A DNA stretch of 64,000 bases from Brachypterus glaber (GCA_958510825.1 OY294052.1:5229816-5293815); one strand, 5' to 3'. Positions 24,216 to 36,257 are shown, counted from the first letter of the stretch. Numbers and translations are program-made. The notes: a model not told the origin generated them from the sequence alone.

Positions 24216-24412
24216 AAACAAGTCTTTTTTTTGCATAAAGCACTGTAAAAATATGTCATGATACATAATAAATATATTTTGAGAGAGAAAGAAACATATT
24301 CGGAAAAAAAATATCCGGAAAAGGCTAAAAACTCGTTTGCGAGTTTGTCATTTCCCTAGATTTTTTTTTAATGTCCAATCTTTTACAGAAAACGTCACAC
24401 CAAGGCAATATA
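24216..24412. other. Short spacer
   Basis: AT-rich, nothing recognised. Confidence 0.4.
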
Positions 24413-24633
24413 CCCTAGTAGAAATTTAACATTAGAATAACGTTTTTCTAATGTTAGAAAACTGTATAAAAGTTATAAAATATGTGCAAATGTCCCGCTT
24501 TTTAACGTTAGAATCAAACGTTAGTTACAAACGTTAATCTAACGTTAGATTTTTAAGTTTCAGAGGGGGCGTGGCCAACTAGGATAATATTTTTAAACAT
24601 AATTTCGTTACATTTATTTATAAAATAGCCATC
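24413..24633 (+). repeat. AACGTTAGA-family element, runs into gap
   Basis: Starts CCCTAGTAGAAATTTAAC after TA and carries several AACGTTAGA motifs and GGGGGCGTGGCCAACTAG. Related copies end at 39318 and 54016. The far end is lost in the assembly gap. Confidence 0.7.
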
Positions 24634-24833
24634 NNNNNNNNNNNNNNNNNNNNNNNNNNNNNNNNNNNNNNNNNNNNNNNNNNNNNNNNNNNNNNNNNNN
24701 NNNNNNNNNNNNNNNNNNNNNNNNNNNNNNNNNNNNNNNNNNNNNNNNNNNNNNNNNNNNNNNNNNNNNNNNNNNNNNNNNNNNNNNNNNNNNNNNNNNN
24801 NNNNNNNNNNNNNNNNNNNNNNNNNNNNNNNNN
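24634..24833. other. Assembly gap (200 N)
   Basis: A run of exactly 200 N, so the true length is probably unknown. Confidence 0.99.
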
Positions 24834-25028
24834 AATACCCTGTCACTGGATGAACAATCCCCCCAAACAATTACGCCGTAATTTAAAATTGAATCAATAA
24901 GGCCAAAATATGCTGTTCTTAGTACTGTATGGGACACAGTGTCCTTCAAGGTGCGTAGACAGAATACCTGTTTTGCTAGTCTGGATGTTACCTGGTCAAC
25001 ATGTGGTTTCCAAGTTAACATAGGGTCA

Positions 25029-26254
25029 GTTCCAAAGTTTTATTTCACGTGCGGTAACTGGCAATAGCCTCAAGCCACACGGCCCCCATGGGCGAGGAGC
25101 TGAGAATCCGCCCAGCCAGCGTCGCCCGTCAGACACAGTCTGTCCGAGCTACCAATTTACTGTGATGTGACAAGCAACACAGCGACCTTGGTGAGGCCCG
25201 AGACCCATCTAAATCTCTACAAACTCTGCAGGTTTGCACCCGAGGTAATAGTCGTACCTCACACGCCGAAACCCTAAGTCACAAGGACTCCAGGTCTCTG
25301 ACCCGCGATATGGGCCTACCACTACCACCACGAAGCCGAACCCATGACTGTGGTGCCTGGAATCCACCAGTCCCCGTGGTACCAAATTTTCGTTTGTTCG
25401 AGATCGCTTTGGTTGACGACCGCAATCCGCTACAGATCACTAACAGATTTAGGAGCATGCCCTCCCATCCCCTGCTGGGATATCGGGGTTCGCAGTTCGG
25501 TCTGCAAGCAAATCGAACATATCAAACCCCTCCTCATGTCAGCTAAATTTCTAAAGCTCCCTTTGATGAGTAACGGGCGAGGGCGCGTTCGCGCGCATTT
25601 AGCGCGCTGGTCGCACTTCCTCTACCACACTTCTCCCACCGCGAAGACGGCCCCGTTACACCACGTACGTGGGATTGGGTACCTTCATCATGGCTTCAAG
25701 GGTTAACTCCGTGTGGTCTTGGGTTAACCCATAAAAAGGTTTTTACACCCCTCGGGGTTTGCAGTTCAGTTTGCAAGCAAATCGAACACATCAAACCCCT
25801 CCTCATGTCAGCTAAATTTCTAAAGCTCCCTTGGATGAGTAACGGGCGAGGGCGCTTTCGCGCGCATTTAGCGCGCTAGTCGCACTTCCTCTACCACACT
25901 TCTCCCACCATGAAGACGGCCCCGTTACACCACGAACGTGGGATTGGGTACCTTCATCATGGCTTCAAGGATTAACTCCGTGTGGTCTTGAGTTAGCCCA
26001 TGGGCTTTTACGCCTTTCAGGGTTTGCAGTTCGGCTTGCAAGCAAGTCGAGCACATCAAACCCCTCCTCATGTCAGCTAAATTTCTAAAGCTCCCTTTGA
26101 TGAGTAACGGGCGAGGGCGCGTTCACGCGCATTTAGCGCGCTAGTCGCACTTCCTCTACCACACATCTCCCACCATGAAGACGGCCCCGTTACACCACGT
26201 ACGTGGGATTGGGTACCTTCATCATGGCTTCAAGGGTTAACTCCGTGTGGTCTT
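25029..26254. mobile_element. GC-rich insert inside the retrotransposon
   Basis: It is flanked by a 6-bp direct repeat, GGGTCA (25023-25028 and 26255-26260). Removing the insert and one repeat copy restores the reading frame of the surrounding reverse transcriptase. The insert is far more GC-rich than its surroundings. Its right part is three tandem copies of a roughly 267-bp unit. Read on the minus strand it starts with those copies and ends near a GAAATAAAAC, a possible polyadenylation signal. No protein was recognised. It may be a retroposon with a 5' monomer array, but its class is unknown. Confidence 0.75.
25490..26254. repeat. Tandem array, about 267-bp unit, three copies
   Basis: The AGCTAAATTT landmark falls at 25541, 25810 and 26075 (periods 269 and 265). 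Units contain GCGCGCATTTAGCGCGCT and ACCACGTACGTGGG palindromes and ATCATGGCTTCAAGG. The last unit is cut at the insertion boundary. Confidence 0.85.
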
Positions 26255-26860
26255 GGGTCAATGGTAATCCCTAAGAATCTTACACTATTTCTTAGCGTGA
26301 ACAGCATTTTCTCGGTCTTTGATTCATTCAGTGACAGGCCATTCGCCGCAAACCAGTTTGAAGCGATCGACTGCGCCAAAGCAGCCCACTCTATAACCTG
26401 AAAAAGATTTTCACCCTTAACTGTAATTGTCGTATCGTCAGCAAAATGAATACAGTCCGAAAAAGGAAGGCAATTAATAAAATCATTTATATATATTAAG
26501 AAGAATAATGGCCCTAATATTGACCCTTGTGGGACGCCTATATTGATAACTCTTTCTCCTGACATTTTTCCGTTTACTTCTACAAATTGAGTTCGGTTTG
26601 ACAGATAAGACTCGATAAATTTTAAAGCAAGATCACTAAAATTATATTTTTTCAATTTTTTCAGTAGAGTGGGATGGTCAACGCAGTCGAACGCTTTTGT
26701 TAGGTCTAGAAGCGAGGATAATGAGAAATGACCCTCCTCAAAACTTTTTAAAGTAAGCGTAACAAATTCCGCTATTGCATTGGTTGTATTTTTCTTTTTC
26801 CGAAAGCCGAATTGCTTGTCGGATATTATATCAAAGATATGTTCAAGAAAATTTTAGTTT

Positions 26861-27054
26861 AAATATGTTATTGCCTAAAATATATATTTAAAATTTAAAC
26901 AAAACATAAATAAAATGAGTATCTCTGACTTACATGCAAAGTTTTTAAAGTATATTTGTTTGTCTTTCGAATTAATCTAAAAACCCAGAAAACCGCTTTT
27001 GACGAGTCTTTCAATTTTAGAATTCTTTTAGCTCTGATCATGTTTTAGGAAGAG
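26861..27054. other. AT-rich spacer
   Basis: Nothing recognised between the truncated retrotransposon and the tandem array. Confidence 0.4.
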
Positions 27055-28665
27055 CAACCTTCAAGATTAATAAAAAAAATCAACTTTGCTTTACAACTTT
27101 TTAGAGTGACGGCATAACATACTCAACAACATGCTGTTTTCACGAACGTCACCCCCAAATGTCACTCCAAACGTCGGAAACCCATCCATTCGAAAAACTA
27201 AGCGACCGACGCGACAATTTAATAAACTAAATTTAAAAGGTAAATTATTATTCTTTAAATAACTATACTTGGTGATATGCTTATCAAAATTTATCATTCA
27301 TGTGCCAAGGCCAGAAAGAACGACTTTACTGGACGTCTGGTGTACAAACAGGGCATGGGGCTGGCGGAGTGGAGAGTTTAGCAAATAACTAGTTTCACCA
27401 TGGCTAGGGACCCTACATCTAATGAAATTAAACGTGAAAAGTTTAATGTCAGGGTCCCTAAGCACGGCGAGTATAATAGTTATTTATGAAACAAGGCCGG
27501 TTTTCGGACGGCAAATGCTTGAGTACGAAAGAAAACGTTTTATTCCGTGTGTCATACACAATTTTAAATAAATTAAATTAAGATATAAAATTGACGTAAA
27601 TGACAAATTATCTTAGTTTTTTTGGGTGTTACATTATTTTACTTTTAGGCACGGTGTTTTTTTTTTGGGTATAACGTTCAAGATTAATAAAAAAACAACT
27701 TTGCTTTACAACTTTTTAGAGTGACGGCATAACATACTCAACAACATGCTGTTTTCACGAACGTCACCCCCAAATGTCACTCCCAAACGTCAATCCCAAA
27801 CGTCGGAAACCCACCCATTCGAAAAACTAAGCGACCGACGCGACAATTTAATAAACTAAATTTCAAAGGTAAATTATTATTCTTTAAATAACTATACTTG
27901 GTGATATGCTTATCAAAATTTATCATTCATGTGCCAAGGCCAGAAAGAACGACTTTACTGGACGTCTGGTGTACAAACAGGGCATGGGGCTGGCGGAGTG
28001 GAGAGTTTAGCAAATAACTAGTTTCACCATGGCTAGGGACCCTACATCTAATGAAATTAAACGTGAAAAGTTTAATGTCAGGGTCCCTAAGCACGGCGAG
28101 TATAATAGTTATTTATGAAACAAGGCCGGTTTTCGGACGGCAAATGCTTGAGTACGAAAGAAAACGTTTTATTCCGTGTGTCATACACAATTTTTTATTC
28201 GATTTAATTAAATAAATTAAATTAAGATATAATATTGACGTAAATGACAAATTATCTTAGTTTTTTTGGGTGTTACATTATTTTACTTTTAGGCACGGTG
28301 TTTTTTGGGGTATAACGTTCAAGATTAATAAAAACAACAACTTTGCTTTACAACTTTTTAGAGTGACGGCATAACATACTCAACAACATGCTGTTTTCAC
28401 GAACGTCACCCCCAAATGTCACTCCCAAACGTCAATCCCAAACGTCGGAAACCCACCCATTCGAAAACCTAAGCGACCGACGCGACAGTTCAATAAACTA
28501 AGTTTAAAAGGTAAATTATTATTCCTTAAATAACTAGACTTGGCGATATGCTTATCAAAATTTATCATTTATGTTCCAAGGCCAGAAAGAACGGCTTTAC
28601 TGGACGTCTGGTGTACAAACAGGGCATGGGACTGGCGAAGTGGAGAGTCTAGCAAATAACTAGTT
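27055..28665. repeat. Tandem array, 615-652-bp unit, 2.5 copies
   Basis: GGCATAACAT falls at 27111, 27726 and 28378. Units share ACGAACGTCACCCCCAAATG, a TAGGGACCCTACATC with inverted AGGGTCCCTAAG palindrome, and a GGCACGGTG end. Unit 2 carries extra AAACGTCAATCCC and a TTATTCGATTTAATTAA stretch. Unit 3 stops near 28665. Just after it, an inverted GCACCGTGTAGGCAC at 28741 suggests the edge of the parent element. Confidence 0.85.
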
Positions 28666-29244
28666 TTTTAAATGGACGGTACTATCGAATTGGAAAGAAA
28701 TTTCAGGGTTTTCGAACACACAAACAATACCCCCAAAAAAGCACCGTGTAGGCACTAGTCCATAAAATTCAATTTTACGGCCGCATATCTTAAACGAAAA
28801 GTTTCTCTTTATGACCCAATGGAATAAAAAAAAGTAATTTCAAATTCTTTACATTATTAAGTTTATGGAGTTGTCAACAACCATGGACCAAGATGGGTTT
28901 TGCAGGGTAGATATGTCTTTTGTTTCACTTTTGGGACAACCTGATGGAATATTAAAACTAGTCATAATTATTTAGTTAATTAATAATATTAAATAATATA
29001 ATTAATAATGAAATATGAATTATTTTTAATTTTTGGTGAAGGTACCGCGAAGCAACAGGTTATATGAATAAATAAGTATATTTTTCTTTGTGAGCAGATT
29101 AGGGGACATCCATAAAATATGTCACGCCTATGGGTGAGGAGAGATCCAGAAGTTTGTGACACTGTGACAGGGCAAGAGGTGATCTAGAGCAATGCGTTAT
29201 TACGAAAATAAAAAATAACAAATAAAATTAAAAATTTAAATTTT
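28666..29244. other. Intergenic with a terminus-like motif
   Basis: No gene. GGGGACATCCATAAAATATG then TCACGCC at 29102-29127, followed by TGTGACAGGG, resembles a decayed transposon end. Confidence 0.4.
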
Positions 29245-29817
29245 GAAACGAGGAACATGTACTTTTGGCATGAATTATGTAATCTGTTAATAGCGTTTAA
29301 TTTTTAGCATCAAGTGTTTTAGTATTAGTTATTTATTTATTTATTTGCTATCTTAGATATGCCCCGGATTCGATTTTATATATTTTATAGTGATTGTATA
29401 GATGATGTTCAGTAAAATGACGAACATGTGATTATATTGGAGTAAGAAGAAAATTTTATGTTTTTTAATCATTTATAATGCTGATAAATTTTGATTTGGA
29501 AGCAACTAACACGTGAAGAAGTTTTTATACGTACAGAATTTTTTTATATACTAGCGCATGCGCAAATATAATTACAAATTAGAAAAAACTGCCTTGTCAA
29601 CAGCTAACACAACCAACAGCAAACACAAAAAGGGAAGAAGGAAAAAAAAAGAAAAGGCCTTACAGAAGACTGGAAATTTTCTATAATCAAAACAGGAGTG
29701 GGCATGGTGCCAAGCCAGACAAGAACCACTCTTGGTGAATTGAGTAACTAAGAGTGATCTGGCTAATTATATCACTGAGAAAAGGCCAAAAAAAAAGAAG
29801 AAGAAGAAATAAATAAA
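29245..29817 (+). repeat. Dispersed repeat with GAA tail, copy A
   Basis: It is the inverted partner of 32325-32878. Shared blocks include ACTAGCGCATGCGCAAATAT, GAAGACTGGAAATTTTCTAT and GGCATGGTGCCAAGCCAGAC. It ends in an AAGAAGAAGAAG run, as a poly-purine-tailed retroposon would. No protein domain. Confidence 0.75.
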
Positions 29818-30338
29818 TTCATACTTTTGAATCAAATACAGAGCCTTGATATAGTAGATCTAAGATTACATTTTCGAATAAAATATAAACTTTTGAAATA
29901 TCTCAAGCTACATTTGCACATTTATGTACAAAAACCAGCTGTAAATTCATTTTTTTTTTTTTAATAATATCTCAGTAATATAATTCAGTCATGCCAAATA
30001 GTAGAAGAAGAAAAAATTTTTAACCTGTCAATGTTTATATCTGTAATTTTATGTAGAAAATTGTATTTATGTATTTAAAATAGGATGTATAATGTCCTAC
30101 TTAATGGTAAAATGTTTGTAGATGTGTTAACAAATGATAGACTTTGAATTTTAATTTGTTCGAAAACGATAGAAAGGCCCTATCAAAACGTCACAATTTA
30201 GAGAAAAGAAGTTTTTTAATTGAATACCCCCCGAAACCCCAAAAACCTAACCTACAATAATTCTTATAAAATTAGCGCGTTTGCATTACATAATTAAAAA
30301 AAAAGCTTAATTCAAATAGTTTTAGGATAAAAAAATAG
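29818..30338. other. Intergenic downstream of SAE1
   Basis: AT-rich, with no gene. It lies 3' of SAE1, which reads towards it. Confidence 0.4.
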
Positions 30339-30344
30339 TTTATT
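30339..30344 (-). terminator. Possible SAE1 polyadenylation signal
   Basis: AATAAA on the minus strand about 180 bp beyond the SAE1 stop. The sequence alone cannot show that it is used. Confidence 0.35.
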
Positions 30345-30521
30345 TGAACAGACATTAATACAAAATACACATTATTAGGTAAAATACTTTTTATGATGAA
30401 CAGATTTGATGGATAAGGTTAAAAATTACTGAGGGGTTTCGCTTAAAATTAAATAAATAAAAAAAATACCTTCTGACTTCGTAACTTTTTAGCATACTAG
30501 GTTTGGACTTATCTTAGTTAT

Positions 30522-33500
30522 TTAAGCTCCTACTGTTTCCTCCTTTCCATCGTAAGTTATCGGGTTGAATAAAAATACATTATGAACAGTGGGTTCTTGT
30601 TGAGTCACAGCTTTTACAACTTCTTGAGAAATGACACCTCCAAGAATAGCGCACACTGGTCCTACTTCACCGAAAACTAATTGAAAGTATTCGTCTTCTA
30701 ATTTGGCATGATCGACTTTGTACAAATCGAGTACTTCTGATTTAATTTCTGCTAACGATTTCAAATCTTCTTCTTGTGTAGCAGCACTGGGGTTTCTGTT
30801 GTGGCGATTTCTGAATTCTACCAAACCTATATGAAAATTATATTGATGTGAAAACAACTCTCAATTAAATTTTTCAAAGTATTTATACACGGTGTTTGCA
30901 GTATTTTGGCGGAAAATAAACGGAACGATAATAATAATAATAATAATAATAATAAACGGAATGATTCTACATCACATAACATGAAAAACCAACATAGGAA
31001 CATAGGTCCGGAAAAAAAACCCTTTACGACCCTTTCAAATTGTACTAAAAATAAGGTTTTTAATTAATAACTCTGGTACCCTATGAGCTAGAGCGACGAG
31101 GTTTTGCATGTATACTGATATTAATAAGGACAATCATTCTGTTACTATTTTTTTTTTAAATTCTATCCAGAGACGTGCCTAGAAGGACAAAATGTGTGAG
31201 GCTTAACAAATTTTTGCCCCAGAATTTGTTATGCGTATTTTTTTTTGGATTATTTGTAAAAAATATGGATTCCTTGAGTAAAAATACATAAAAAATGTCA
31301 CATAGTATAACACTGTAGGAGCAACCATTAAAAAAAAAAACGTGTTCTGGTGAAGAATAATTTTTTGTCTAGTTTTAAATGAAGAATCGCCATGCATTAA
31401 AATTTTATGGTTGCATTTTTTGTTCCCCATCCAATAAGTCCATCTTTGAAGGGCCGTAGCTCCCTAAGGTCTTATTTCCGACAAACGGCTGAAAACGCCG
31501 TTAAGTTTTTTCTGAGTAAAAAAGAATATTTTTAAAAAGTTTGATATTGCTCGAGGCATATTTTTAGAACTTTTCAATGGGCGTCACTGGTGCTAAAGTT
31601 GAGCGCATTCACCATATTTTTTCTAAGATTCGGTTTTCGTTTGGAAAATCGCAAAAAAACTGTCTTTATATTACAAGACGTCTAAAAAACCTGCTTATTC
31701 AGCTAATACAAAAATTGCAAGAAAACATTAACTATTTTCCGAAATATTTAAAAAATCAGTTTGTATTTTTTGATCATAAAGTTTCGACTGTGAGGTCGCT
31801 CAAAAGTGAAAAAACTTACACAACAACAAGTAAAACAGCACATTTCTTCTTTTTGAGACTTTTATGGAATCAATGCTTTGTTTTGTGTTCGGAAGAATCA
31901 TAACTTTGTTCAGTTCAGGATAATTTAAAACAGATTTCTTCTGGGTTGAAACAGCTGGTGCTCCATCATGCTTGCGTTTTTTGTTTTCTAAAACTACTTG
32001 CTCTCTAAAAAAATAAGATAAAAATATTTAAAGGTATTCTTTAACTTTGCTTAGCAATTAAGACTATTTTAGCTTCAATTTTCTTTGTACAAATTTTATT
32101 TGAACCTTTTCTAGTTGTTTCCTTAACGATTTAAAACAAATATGACCATCCCTGCTGCAGAGACTGCATCAGATACGCTGCAGCACAGCGTTTTTTAAGA
32201 AAATGTACTAAGAGTGCCCAAAAGTACAAAACTTGTAAATGATTTAATATAATAAAAATGCTTTTGCGAACAACTAGCTAATATAATAAAGTACTCTCAT
32301 TCCAAATTTGAAGTGATAGTGCCTTATTCTTCTTCTTCCTTTTTTTTGGGCTTTTCTCAGTGAGATAATTAGCCAGGTCCCTCTTAGTTACTCAATTCAC
32401 CAAGAGTTGTTCTTGTCTGGCTTGGCACCATGCCCACTCCTGTTTTGATTATAGAAAATTTCCAGTCTTCTGTAAGACCTTTTCTTTTTCTTTTTCTTTT
32501 TCCCTTTTCGTGTTTGTTGTTGGTTGTGTTAATTGTTTTTTCTAATTTGTAATTATATTTGCGCATGCGCTAGTATATAAAAAAATTCTGTACATATAAA
32601 AACTTCTTCACGTGTTAGTTGCTTCCAAATCAAAATTTATCAGCATTATAAATGATTAAAAAACATAAAATTTCCTTCTTACTCCAATATAATCACATGT
32701 TCGTCATTTTACTGCACATCATCCATACAATCACTATTAAATATATAAAATCGAATCCAGGGCATATCTAAGATAGCAAATAAATAAATAACTATACTAA
32801 AACACTTGATGCTAAAAATTAAACGCGATTAACGGATTACCTATTTCTTGCCAAAAGTACATGTTGCTCGTTTCACTAGTGAAAAGCAACTGGAGTACCT
32901 TATTATCTTAACTCGTTGTTCTCAAAAGCAAGTTTTTTAAAACTAAATTATTTACAAGTTGGGTAGTTTAGTATTAGTACATTTTCTTAAAAAACGCTCT
33001 GTGCTGCAGTCAACATTATGGTAAAAATCCAGTATTTGATGAAACTTTTAAATTTAAAGTAAAACTTACTCGTAAAACACATGTTCCTGATAATCGGCCA
33101 GTAAATATCCAAAAGTACCAAACACATCCCCAGCAATCAACTTGATCTTATTTGATCTGCATTGTTTATCAATTTTTAGCAACAAATCGGTTTTCAAGCC
33201 AGTAGCAACAATAAGAGTAAATTTGTTAAAATAATTAAGATCCTTTGATGCAGCTGATTCTGTGTCAGCTGTAATTTGTACAAGGGGATTCAGTGCCTGT
33301 GCTTTGATCAAAACTTCTTCAGCGATCTAAAAATTAGGATTTTTTTTTAAACCAAACTTAGTAAGCTAAAATTAAAAAAATTGCCAAAGGATTCTTAAGC
33401 ATAGGCTTTACAAATCAGGGGTGTACTGGAAATTTTTAAAAATTTTAGATTTTGCGACCAAATTTTTCGTAACTTGTGAAGTTTTTATAATATTTAAAAG

Positions 33501-35890
33501 TATAGACAATATTCCAAGGGGAAGCCAGCCCCCTGTTATGAGTCCAGGGGGGCCTTGGCCCTTTTTGAGAAAATTGTAGGGGATGTAATGTATGAAATCT
33601 TTAAAACGACTCCTTTTAAAGATATTAAGTAAAATGTTTTGCAATTTACTGTTATTTCACAATGTGGGTTAAAATTTTATAGCAAAACACAGTCCAGATA
33701 AAAGATATGTTTTCCAGAGTATACACAACCCTTAAACCCTACCCTGGGTACTGGGGTAACCAATATAAACTATCTGCATAATAGTTTTTTTGTTTTTTAA
33801 AAAGTCCAGGGGTACAAGAGTACCTCGGGCAGTATCTTTTGACATGGGTAACATTAAAACATTAAATCTTGTCTTTACCTTTTTTCCAATGCTATCTCTA
33901 TGCAGTAAGAAGTTCTTCAGTTGGTCCTCTTCTGTTACCACGCCATCATCCAAAATCGTAAGAGAGTTTATACCAGAAAGTAAAACATTTTTGGCAATTT
34001 CTGATCCTAAACCTCTAATGCCAATCAACAACACATCAGCGGCTCTTAATCTATAAATTTAAAGATTTATAACAAAGAAATCAATTTAGAATTGAACATG
34101 CTCACGCTAATCTCAAATACAAATAAAGTTTTAGTGACTTGCAAACCAAGAGTTAATCCTGCTAGTAGGAGGTCTGCACATTATAAAACCATTAACACTA
34201 GAATCTGAGGTTCTCAGTTTCGGAAGATAATGGACTTTTTTCCTTAGAAATGACCATAGTGGACTTAATAAAACTTTATTTTGTACTATTTTAGAATACT
34301 CTATATAAATTTTGGTCAGAGATTTCAAATCCCTTCACATAGTCAGTTCTCAATTCAGAAAAAATAGTTGCAGATGTATTTGGTAGGTTAATTTAAAAAA
34401 AAAATGTAGTGGTGTATTAAATAACTGTCAAAATGTGTCAGAACAATAATTCAGCATTATTAAGTGTTTGACAAATAATTTTTCATTAACCCGGCGTCTG
34501 ACAGGTGGGTTAGTTTTACAAGTAACGACAGGTGGGGTATAATAAACCCCAACAATAAATGGGACCGTTTTTGCTTTATTTAATAAATTTTATATAAAAT
34601 GTAGTAAAATATTTGAGTTATACAATATATTAACCTAAAAATAATTTTAAAAATCTTAAATACATATATATTTATTTTTAATCGGTTAACAAAAATAAAT
34701 CAAATTTAAAAAACAAAAAATAGGAAACCTTTTTGTTTCCTATTAACTAAAAAAAATAACGTTTAAAATTGCCAAACAAAGATCTACATGAATAACATAA
34801 ATTATAAACTTTTAAATATTATAGGTAGGGTTCAAAATAAATTACTTTAAGTAATCGTAATATGACTGAAAAATACAGGAGAAACAGGAAGATAATAGTA
34901 TATTACGCACCGAGTACGCGAACCTAGTTTTCAGTGCAAGAGAGTGCTTATTTTTTTATGAGGCGCAGCCGAGTAAAAAATCTCTCGAAGTCCACCGAAA
35001 TAGTTTGCGTCGAGGTCCGTATACTATTTTTTCTACGACCTAAACATCCAAAAGACGCAAAAATTGTCTTAAAATATTAATTTGTCAATTTAAGGTTATG
35101 TGTTTCACGTTTACTCATTTTCTGACAGCAGATGTAAAATCAACTAATTTTCACTTTTCAACCATTGTCATAGGCAATGGGTGGAAAATAGGCACTAACT
35201 ACTAGCTAGGTTGTAGAAAAATAAATGTTACTTATTATGACACGTGGGGTGTCAGAAACCCCAGACGACTTCAAAAGGACGTGGCCTCTAATGCTTCAAT
35301 ATTCATACTGCCGTTCATGCTACACTGTGCAAAGTAAAAAGCGATTGAAAGGTACTGAGGCGCTGTCTTCGCTTGGCGCGAAAATAAAATAGTTACGGAG
35401 TAATATTTGGACTCTGGGGTTTGTGACACCCCACGTGTCAGACGCCGGGTTAATCGATACACTAATATGCATATTTTTTGAGAAAATAAGATGCAAATGC
35501 GATACTTTTTTTCTGAAATGGAAATCAATAAACCGTTTCTGTGAATGAATTTAAATTCTCTGATCAAAATTTATATAGAATAAGCTAAAACAGTATAAAA
35601 TGAAGAACTATTAAGTCAACTGTGATAATTTCTGATGAAAAAAGTCCATTATCTTCTGAAACCGAGCACCTCAGATTTAACTGTCAATGATTTAATAATG
35701 TGTAGACTTCCTACTAACAGGACTAACTGTTGATTCGCGTCGGCAAATCATTAAAACTTCATTTGTATTCAAGATTAGCGTGCTTCTACAAAAAAACTGC
35801 TTACTTTTGTTGAAATTCGATTCCCCATAACCTGATTTGTCTATCGTATAACTCGGCTTCTTGCTCAGATAATTCTTTTTTCTCGCCCAT
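30522..35890 (-). CDS. Aos1: SUMO-activating enzyme subunit 1 (SAE1/Aos1)
   Basis: SAE1 pairs with UBA2 to form the E1 enzyme that activates SUMO with ATP; it is the non-cysteine half and acts mainly in the nucleus. Five exons (minus strand): 35805-35890, 33879-34050, 33070-33326, 31820-32004 and 30522-30826. Each intron has GT-AG ends and the phases agree, giving 1005 nt and 334 residues (human SAE1 is 346). The start is the ATG at 35890, followed by ELYDRQIRLWG, the family's N-terminal motif. The nucleotide-binding loop GIRGLGSEIAKN is at about residues 39-50. AGDVFGTFGY lies in exon 3, and GEVGPVCAILGGVISQEVVK near the C-terminus. Exon 4 holds the basic, variable linker (KKRKHDGAP). No frameshift or missing piece was found. 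Introns 1, 3 and 4 carry transposon sequence. Confidence 0.95.
30884..31500. repeat. Mixed CAGGGTG-group relic in SAE1 intron 4
   Basis: The left part (to about 31150) resembles 21000-21190 (ATTAATAACTC, GAGGTTTTGCATG). The right part (31195-31490) resembles 61340-61640 (AGGGCCGTAGCTCCCT, GCATTAAAATTTTAT). So it is a chimera or an intermediate of two MITE subfamilies. An ATA microsatellite sits at about 30929-30953. Confidence 0.6.
32325..32878 (-). repeat. Dispersed repeat with GAA tail, copy B (SAE1 intron 3)
   Basis: Inverted copy of 29245-29817, ending at TTCTTCTTCTT near 32330 on the plus strand. It lies in intron 3 of SAE1. The open frame at 32384-32566 belongs to this repeat and has no known domain. 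Confidence 0.75.
34103..35782. repeat. Foldback element filling SAE1 intron 1
   Basis: Ends CACGCTAATC and the inverted GATTAGCGTG. Arms of about 230 bp (34103-34330 and 35540-35782) pair, for example CGGAAGATAATGGACTTTTT with its complement at 35638. The middle is occupied by a piggyBac-type element (34490-35449). It leaves only about 50 bp and 22 bp of non-repeat intron at the two splice sites. Confidence 0.75.
34490..35449. mobile_element. piggyBac-type non-autonomous element, 960 bp
   Basis: Ends CCCGGCGTCTGACA and the inverted TGTCAGACGCCGGG, with TTAA on both sides (34486-34489 and 35450-35453). The TTAA target and CCC start are hallmarks of the piggyBac superfamily. An internal copy of the subterminal block (GACACGTGGGGTGTCAG near 35239) also occurs. 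No transposase. Confidence 0.85.
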
Positions 35891-36257
35891 ATTTTCTTTT
35901 TTATTTTAGAAGAGTTTGTAATAAAATATTTGCACACTTTCGACGGGACAACATGAAATTGACCGGTAAATGGCGTTTACAGCGTTGTCAAATTTCAAAT
36001 ATTATAAATTACTTTTAAGAATCGAACATAAATATACAAGAATATTTTTTTGTAGAAAAATATTCCATAAAAATAGATTTGCAATTTAATAATTTAAAGG
36101 TTTTAGAGTTGTAAAATAATATTTTTTTAAGATAAAATTTATCAACTTTCTCTTTTCTAAGGAATATTTAAACAACGTGGCAACGTTTAAAAATGCTACA
36201 GTTTGGCCAACAAAATAAAGCTAAATCTGGAAATACCAACTTAAAATTTAAATTTCC
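35891..36257. promoter_or_regulatory. Presumed SAE1 upstream region
   Basis: The 367 bp between the SAE1 start codon and the next repeat. AT-rich, with no convincing TATA or initiator. Promoter assigned only by position. Confidence 0.3.

Larger units (their letters stand above)
24834..26860 (-). mobile_element. Non-LTR retrotransposon, truncated and interrupted
   Basis: The minus strand encodes part of a LINE-type reverse transcriptase. From about 26855 down come QFGFR, then LDLTKAFDCVDH, then GVPQGSILGPLFFLIYINDF, then the catalytic FADDTT, then a segment ending FLGITID at 26261. The frame resumes at 25022 with LTWKPHVDQV and runs towards the gap (AYFGLIDSILNYGVIVWG). Between these parts lies a 1226-bp insert (25029-26254). 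The 5' half of the element, including any endonuclease, is missing. The clade is uncertain; Jockey-like is a guess. Confidence 0.85.

Noticed and set aside
25310..25706. Plus-strand frames in the GC-rich insert
   Set aside because: They cross the start of a non-coding tandem array; long frames are expected by chance in GC-rich DNA.
31577..31903. 108-residue frame on the plus strand inside SAE1
   Set aside because: It covers SAE1 exon 4 in antisense. The minus-strand exon has matching phases and SAE1 homology.
33790..34056. 88-residue plus-strand frame
   Set aside because: Antisense of SAE1 exon 2.
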